A DNA stretch of 26,489 nt from positions 1 to 26,489 of the forward strand of contig PCAG01000041.1 in assembly GCA_002730475.1 (NCBI GenBank), read 5' to 3'. Every line of letters begins with the position of its first letter. The first letter of the stretch is position 1. Both the position numbers and the translations under genes were made by a program. This document shows, piece by piece, positions 22,159 through 26,489 of this stretch. Below the pieces are notes generated by a model. The model searched no databases. It saw only the letters and a list, made by a program, of their open reading frames with translations, and was not told the origin of the DNA. The stretch is from Spirochaetales bacterium (GTDB lineage: Bacteria; Desulfobacterota_D; UBA1144).

Positions 22159-24720
22159 ATGGATAACGAAAAGTTTCTTGTTATAGCAGAAAAACCTAGT
22201 GTGGCAAAACTGATAGCCTCGGCGCTAGGTGTCGGCAAAAAGAACGTGGCTAAAGGTCTTAATTGTTATGAAGATGAAAAATATGTTATCACCTCAGCAT
22301 CAGGTCACTTGGTTGAATACGAAAAGCCAAAGGCAAAGTGGAAGTTTGAAGCTTTACCTTTGAATGGTCCAGGCAATCTAATACCTAAAGAAATACCTAC
22401 AGTAAAATCAAAACTAAACTTTATAAAGAAGTTGCTAAAACGAAAAGACATATCTAGTGCAATTAATGCGTGTGATGCTGGACGTGAGGGAGAATTAATT
22501 TTTAATCAAATAATAAATTATTTAAATGTTGGCAAACCTCTATATAGAGTTTGGCTTCAATCCATGACAAAAAAAGAAATACAAAAAGAGTTTAGCAATC
22601 TTAGATCATCAGAAGAGTATAAATATCTTCATAGCGCTGCACTGGGACGAGCAATTGCAGATTGGAAGATAGGAATGAATGGAACAAGGGCGGTGACAGC
22701 ATGGGCAAATGTAGCTTATGGACTAAACTTTAGTAAACAGGCAGTAGGGAGAGTTAAAACCCCCACTTTAGCACTTGTTGTATCAAGAGATGAAGAAATA
22801 GAAAAATTCATTCCAGAAAAATACTCAGAGCTATATGTAACTTTTCAAACGTCTTCTGGTGAATATAATGGCACTTATGTTGACAAAGAATTTAACAACG
22901 AAGGCTTCAATGAAGAACAAAAGAGGGCAAGAAAAAGCGATAGAATTTTCGATATGGATAAGGCAGAAAAAATTGTTAGTTCTTGTTTAAATAAGAAAGG
23001 TGTTATATCGGAAAAATCTAAAGAAAATAGGCAGTACTCGCCAGCCTTATTTGACCTAACCTCTTTACAGAGAGAGGCTAATAGTAGATTTGGATTTACA
23101 GCAAGCAATACATTAAAAATAGCCCAATCTTTGTATCAACCACTCTCTGGAGAAGGATATATAACTTATCCAAGGACCGGCTCACGAAGATTGCCAGATG
23201 ATTATATACAAGAAATTGGTAAGCTCTTAAATAATCTTGGAGAGACAAAATATAAAAATTACTCAAAAACAATATTAGAAGAAAATCGCGTTAAAGCAGA
23301 CAAAAGAATTTTTGATTCACAAGCTGTATCTGATCATTTCGCAATAATACCAACGCTTAATATTCCTGATCTAAACAAATTAAGAGAGCCACAATTTAAA
23401 ATATATGATCTAATCGTTAAAAGATTCCTTGGGATTTTCTATCCCCCTACAATCACCAGAGAAACCGTCAGGGATACGGTAATAGAAGGGAATTTGTTTA
23501 GGACAAGTGGAAAAATTTTAATTGATAAGGGCTGGAGGGAAGTTCTCGATAGTAACATCGAAGATAAAATATTAAACAAAATAGAAGACAATGATACAGT
23601 TGAAGCAATTAGGATAGACAAAATAGATAAGGATACTGCACCTAAATCCAGATACACAGATTCAACATTGCTAAGAGCCATGGAGACGGCAGGAAAGGAA
23701 ATAGAGGATGATGAACTAGCTCTAATTATGAAAAACAAAGGGATTGGCACTCCTGCAACCAGGGCCGTTATAATCGAAGATTTAATCGAAAGAGACAAGT
23801 ATCTAATAAGAACTGAAGATGTAAATGGAAAAAAATGTATAGCATCTTCTATAAGGGGTAAGAAGCTTATAAAAGATTTAAAAATGCTAAAAATAGAGCA
23901 ACTTACTTCAGCTAGCTTAACTGCTGAATGGGAGTCAAAACTAATAGAAATAGAAGAAAATAAATATTCTTATGAAGAGTTCATTCGTGAAATAGAAAAC
24001 CTAAGAGATGAAATAATACAAAGAGCAAAAGATACAAGAGTCGACACGGATGAACATATAAGGCCTTTGGGGATAGATTGTCCTATTACAGGATTGCCTA
24101 TGTATGAAACATTTAACCGATATACAACTGACAAACCTGAAGAATCAACCAATATAGGTAAAGTTTATTCCGGAAGACCAATTAGTCGAGATGAGGCGAT
24201 AGAATTAATTAGATCATATGATGGAAATGTAGGAACAATCAATCTAACTGGATTTGTTAATAGGTTTGGTCAGGTTTTCGATGCACCATTGCAGTTCACA
24301 AAAGACATACCAAGATGCAAATTTCCCGAAGATTACTTTTCTGGAAGTAAAGAAGTAAATCTAGAAGAATTAGAACTTCTATGTGAATCTCCAGTTGTGG
24401 AATCAAAAGTTTATTATGATGAAGATTTTTATTACTTTGGGAAAGCAGGGAAAAATAGAATTGCAAGAAGAATACTGTCTCCATATTTGAACTCAGAAGA
24501 CGAAGAAGAGAGAAAGAAAGATTCACTGCCAATAGACGAAGCAGAGAAACTTTTTAAAGATGGGAAGACATCGATACTGCAATTTAAAAGCAAAAGAAAG
24601 AATGCGAGAATGCCTTTTTTTAAAGCAAAACTATATTTAGATTCAAAATTCAGCCCAAAGTGGGAAATGACTCAAAGAAAAACTAAGAAAACTAGAAAAT
24701 CTGCCAAATCAGTTCAATAG
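22159..24720 (+). CDS. topB: Type IA DNA topoisomerase, topoisomerase III-like
   Basis: An 853-residue type IA topoisomerase that relaxes or decatenates DNA through a 5' phosphotyrosine. The Toprim domain starts VIAEKPSVAKLIASALG (8-24, Glu11) with SASGHLVEYEKP and ACDAGREGELIF (104-115). The catalytic Tyr337 is in GYITYPRTGSRRLP; most relatives have Asp where Gly341 sits. The VGRVKTPTLALVVSRD and GIGTPATRAVIIEDLIERDKY blocks are also typical. The EKPS start and the YPRT context favour TopB over TopA. No Cys4 zinc finger is present; instead the C-terminus has two Toprim-associated repeats around TINLTGFVNRFGQVFDAPL and TSILQFKSKRKNARMPFFKAKL, then a Lys-rich tail. The ATG at 22159 has no Shine-Dalgarno but follows a strong promoter. 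ffh lies 26 bases downstream. Confidence 0.9.
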   Translation: MDNEKFLVIAEKPSVAKLIASALGVGKKNVAKGLNCYEDEKYVITSASGHLVEYEKPKAKWKFEALPLNGPGNLIPKEIPTVKSKLNFIKKLLKRKDISSAINACDAGREGELIFNQIINYLNVGKPLYRVWLQSMTKKEIQKEFSNLRSSEEYKYLHSAALGRAIADWKIGMNGTRAVTAWANVAYGLNFSKQAVGRVKTPTLALVVSRDEEIEKFIPEKYSELYVTFQTSSGEYNGTYVDKEFNNEGFNEEQKRARKSDRIFDMDKAEKIVSSCLNKKGVISEKSKENRQYSPALFDLTSLQREANSRFGFTASNTLKIAQSLYQPLSGEGYITYPRTGSRRLPDDYIQEIGKLLNNLGETKYKNYSKTILEENRVKADKRIFDSQAVSDHFAIIPTLNIPDLNKLREPQFKIYDLIVKRFLGIFYPPTITRETVRDTVIEGNLFRTSGKILIDKGWREVLDSNIEDKILNKIEDNDTVEAIRIDKIDKDTAPKSRYTDSTLLRAMETAGKEIEDDELALIMKNKGIGTPATRAVIIEDLIERDKYLIRTEDVNGKKCIASSIRGKKLIKDLKMLKIEQLTSASLTAEWESKLIEIEENKYSYEEFIREIENLRDEIIQRAKDTRVDTDEHIRPLGIDCPITGLPMYETFNRYTTDKPEESTNIGKVYSGRPISRDEAIELIRSYDGNVGTINLTGFVNRFGQVFDAPLQFTKDIPRCKFPEDYFSGSKEVNLEELELLCESPVVESKVYYDEDFYYFGKAGKNRIARRILSPYLNSEDEEERKKDSLPIDEAEKLFKDGKTSILQFKSKRKNARMPFFKAKLYLDSKFSPKWEMTQRKTKKTRKSAKSVQ

Positions 24721-24732
24721 ATACATAGGGAT

Positions 24733-24747
24733 GATATAATCTTCATA
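24733..24747 (+). promoter_or_regulatory. Extended -10 promoter ending at the ffh start codon
   Basis: The element is TGcTATAAT-like: TG-A-TATAAT at 24732-24740, followed by exactly 6 bases and then the ATG at 24747. Transcription should therefore begin at the A of the start codon. No Shine-Dalgarno is present between them. Confidence 0.55.
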
Positions 24748-26078
24748 TGTTCGAAAAAATTACCGACAAAATAACTAGTTCATTTAAAAGACTTAGGGGG
24801 CATAGCGTCCTAACTAACGAGAATATAGACGACGTGCTTAAAGAAATACGACTCAGTCTATTAGAAGCTGATGTGAACTATAAAGTTGTAAAATCTTTAA
24901 TCGATTCCATTAAGGAAGCTTCCATTGGACAAGAAGTTCTAAAGAGCGTATCGCCAGGAGAGCAGTTCACAAAAATTTTTAATGATGAATTAGTTAAAAT
25001 CTTGGGTTCTAAAACTGAACATTTAAACATAAAAGTATCACCACCCGCTGTAATAATGATGGTAGGGCTCCAAGGGTCCGGTAAGACAACAACGGCAGCA
25101 AAATTATCTAAATATTTAAAAGAAAAAGAAAAACGAAATCCCTGTATGGTATCCGCAGATGTATACAGGCCAGCTGCTATTGAACAACTTAAGATTTTAT
25201 CAAATCAGGTGAATGCGGGTTTTATCGAAAATTCATCGGACGATGTAGTTCAAATTTGCAAAGATGCTTTTGAATCAGCTTACAATAAAGGTTACGACGT
25301 TTTAATTATTGATACCGCTGGTCGGCTTCAAATCGATGACGACATGATTCAAGAGCTCAAAACTATAAAATCCAAAGTATCAGTTCACGAAACCCTCTTA
25401 ATCATCGACTCAATGCTTGGACAAGAAGCTGTCAACGTTGCTAAAACTTTTAATGACGAAGTAGGTATTGATGGTATTGCATTAACTAAACTAGATGGTG
25501 ATGCTAGAGGTGGTGCAGCATTATCGGCAAAATTTATAACTGGCAAACCGATAAAATTGTACGGCTCAGGAGAAAAGATGGATATGCTTGATATTTTTCA
25601 TCCTGATAGAATGGCATCAAGGATACTGGGCATGGGGGATGTCGTATCCCTTGTTGAAAAAACATCCGCTACTATGGATGAAAAACAAGCGGAAGAGTTT
25701 TCCGATAAACTTGAAAAAAGTGATTTCAACTTAAACGATTTTAAAGACGCAATAAAATCTATGAACAAGCTAGGATCTTTAAAAAGTACGTTGTCAATGA
25801 TACCAGGTCTTGGAAATCTATCTCAAGATGAAACCGCGATGGAACAAGCACGTATGGAAATGAAAAAAACTGTTGCAATTATTGACTCAATGACAACAAA
25901 GGAAAGGGACAATCATACACTACTTGATGGAAGTAGGAGAAAAAGAATAGCCACAGGCAGTGGGACATCAGTACAGGATATCAACAAATTAATTAAGAAA
26001 TTCTTGCAAATGAGAAAAATGTCTAAAAATCTTGGTAAAATGAAAAAAAATCCAAAAAACCTGTTGAATTTTAATTAA
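24747..26078 (+). CDS. ffh: Signal recognition particle protein Ffh
   Basis: Ffh is the SRP54 GTPase that binds 4.5S RNA and signal sequences and docks with FtsY at the membrane. The 443-residue protein has the N domain (MFEKITDKITSSFKRLRG onward), the G domain with GLQGSGKTTTAAKL (107-120), the ADVYRPAAIEQL block, DTAGRLQ, TKLDGDARGGAALS, and the Met-rich M domain with MIPGLGN, SRRKRIATGSGTSVQDINKLIKKF, then FLQMRKMSKNLGKMKKN. The ATG at 24747 matches the family N-terminus. Its RNA partner ffs is at 2765. rpsP follows after 30 bases, the common ffh-rpsP order. Confidence 0.97.
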   Translation: MFEKITDKITSSFKRLRGHSVLTNENIDDVLKEIRLSLLEADVNYKVVKSLIDSIKEASIGQEVLKSVSPGEQFTKIFNDELVKILGSKTEHLNIKVSPPAVIMMVGLQGSGKTTTAAKLSKYLKEKEKRNPCMVSADVYRPAAIEQLKILSNQVNAGFIENSSDDVVQICKDAFESAYNKGYDVLIIDTAGRLQIDDDMIQELKTIKSKVSVHETLLIIDSMLGQEAVNVAKTFNDEVGIDGIALTKLDGDARGGAALSAKFITGKPIKLYGSGEKMDMLDIFHPDRMASRILGMGDVVSLVEKTSATMDEKQAEEFSDKLEKSDFNLNDFKDAIKSMNKLGSLKSTLSMIPGLGNLSQDETAMEQARMEMKKTVAIIDSMTTKERDNHTLLDGSRRKRIATGSGTSVQDINKLIKKFLQMRKMSKNLGKMKKNPKNLLNFN

Positions 26079-26108
26079 TATTACTCATTATTAAGGGACA
26101 GAGGATTT

Positions 26109-26489
26109 ATGTTAAAAATAAGACTTGCACGTTTGGGAAGAAAAAAACGACCCTTTTATAGAATTGTGGCAACCGATTCACGCTCCCCTAGAGACGGAAA
26201 ATTTCTAGAGATTCTTGGAACATATGACCCATTAAAAGAGCCTAGCGAAATATCTTTCAATAAAGAGAAGATAGATGGCTGGGTAAACAAGGGCGCGCAA
26301 CTAAGCAATAGAGTTCAAAAAATTATTGATCCAGAAAAATATTCTGAACTCATAAAAGACAAACCTAAGAAAGCTCCTAAGAAGGTTTCTCCTAAAGTGG
26401 AAGCTCCAAAAGAAGAGACTAAAGCTGAAGAGGCTCCAAAAGAAGAGACTAAAGCTGAAGAGGCTCCAAAAGAAGAGACTAAAGCCGAA
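26109..26489 (+). CDS. rpsP: 30S ribosomal protein S16, partial at the right edge
   Basis: S16 is an assembly protein of the small ribosomal subunit. The core is complete: MLKIRLARLGRKKRPFYRIV (1-20), DSRSPRDGKFLEILGTYDP (23-41) and GWVNKGAQLSNRVQKII (57-73). The core ends near residue 84; a Lys/Pro/Ala/Glu-rich extension follows, and from residue 98 three perfect ten-residue repeats of EAPKEETKAE reach the edge, so the stop codon is not in the window. GAGG lies 4 bases before the ATG and GGGACAGAGG just upstream. Long charged tails on S16 are known in several phyla. Next genes in the usual order (a KH-domain protein, rimM, trmD) would lie outside. Confidence 0.95.
   Translation, partial: MLKIRLARLGRKKRPFYRIVATDSRSPRDGKFLEILGTYDPLKEPSEISFNKEKIDGWVNKGAQLSNRVQKIIDPEKYSELIKDKPKKAPKKVSPKVEAPKEETKAEEAPKEETKAEEAPKEETKAE
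26400..26489 (+). repeat. Three 30-base tandem repeats in the rpsP tail
   Basis: Three copies of a 30-base unit (start GAGGCTCCAAAAGAAGAG) encode EAPKEETKAE. Copies differ only at synonymous positions: the first begins GAA rather than GAG, and the third has GCC for GCT. The array continues to the window edge, so the copy number is unknown. Near-identity at the DNA level suggests recent duplication or homogenisation. Confidence 0.9.

Overview
The window is a compact, AT-rich bacterial chromosome segment dominated by housekeeping genes. There are no insertion sequences, integrases, phage genes or CRISPR arrays, and no gene-free stretch above 300 bases. Convergent genes overlap or nearly touch (moeZ/DUF805 by 4 bases, fadD/DUF3891 by 12, lepA/ThDP enzyme 6 bases apart), which suggests a streamlined genome. 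The taxon cannot be fixed by eye. Two near-consensus sigma-54 promoters imply an RpoN-containing lineage, which argues against most Actinobacteria and Chloroflexota. A Desulfobacterota-, SAR324-, Nitrospinota- or Dadabacteria-like organism would fit, but this is inference.

Layout, left to right. 1-2600: a partial unknown gene, a MoeZ/MoeB-type sulfur-carrier adenylyltransferase with a rhodanese domain, and a leftward group of Nudix hydrolase, tRNA-Leu(CAA) and a DUF805 membrane protein. 2640-5260: tRNA-Ser(GGA), SRP RNA (ffs), dnaX, ybaB and recR, the classic replication/repair cluster, with a 12-adenine run in dnaX that looks like a frameshift site. 5270-7160: etfB-etfA, electron transfer flavoprotein. 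7200-8460: murI, then divergently a tiny CxxC protein and a 4-oxalocrotonate-tautomerase-family enzyme, closed by a 33-base near-perfect palindrome. 8500-11200: two ammonium transporters on the minus strand, each behind its own -24/-12 promoter. 11290-13560: a FadD-like acyl-CoA synthetase facing a DUF3891 protein. 13600-17740: purE, tsaC/Sua5, DUF1015 and lepA. 17750-22090: an acetolactate-synthase-like ThDP enzyme divergent from a row of unknown acidic protein, nitrilase and NAD-dependent epimerase/reductase. 22120-26489: a topoisomerase III-like enzyme, ffh and the start of rpsP, whose C-terminal tail is a 30-base tandem repeat cut by the window edge.

Functional links. Both SRP components, ffs RNA and Ffh, lie in the window. 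EtfAB and FadD are consistent with fatty-acid activation and oxidation. The paired sigma-54 amt genes point to nitrogen-limited ammonium scavenging, and the nitrilase could be a second nitrogen-releasing activity (inference). Several housekeeping genes (murI, lepA, ffh, topB) carry a -10-like hexamer 6-9 bases before the start codon and no Shine-Dalgarno, which suggests leaderless mRNAs, while other genes have strong SD sequences.

I found no clearly novel multi-gene system. The strongest leads are the dnaX slippage site, the tandem sigma-54 amt genes, and the leaderless/bidirectional promoter architecture.
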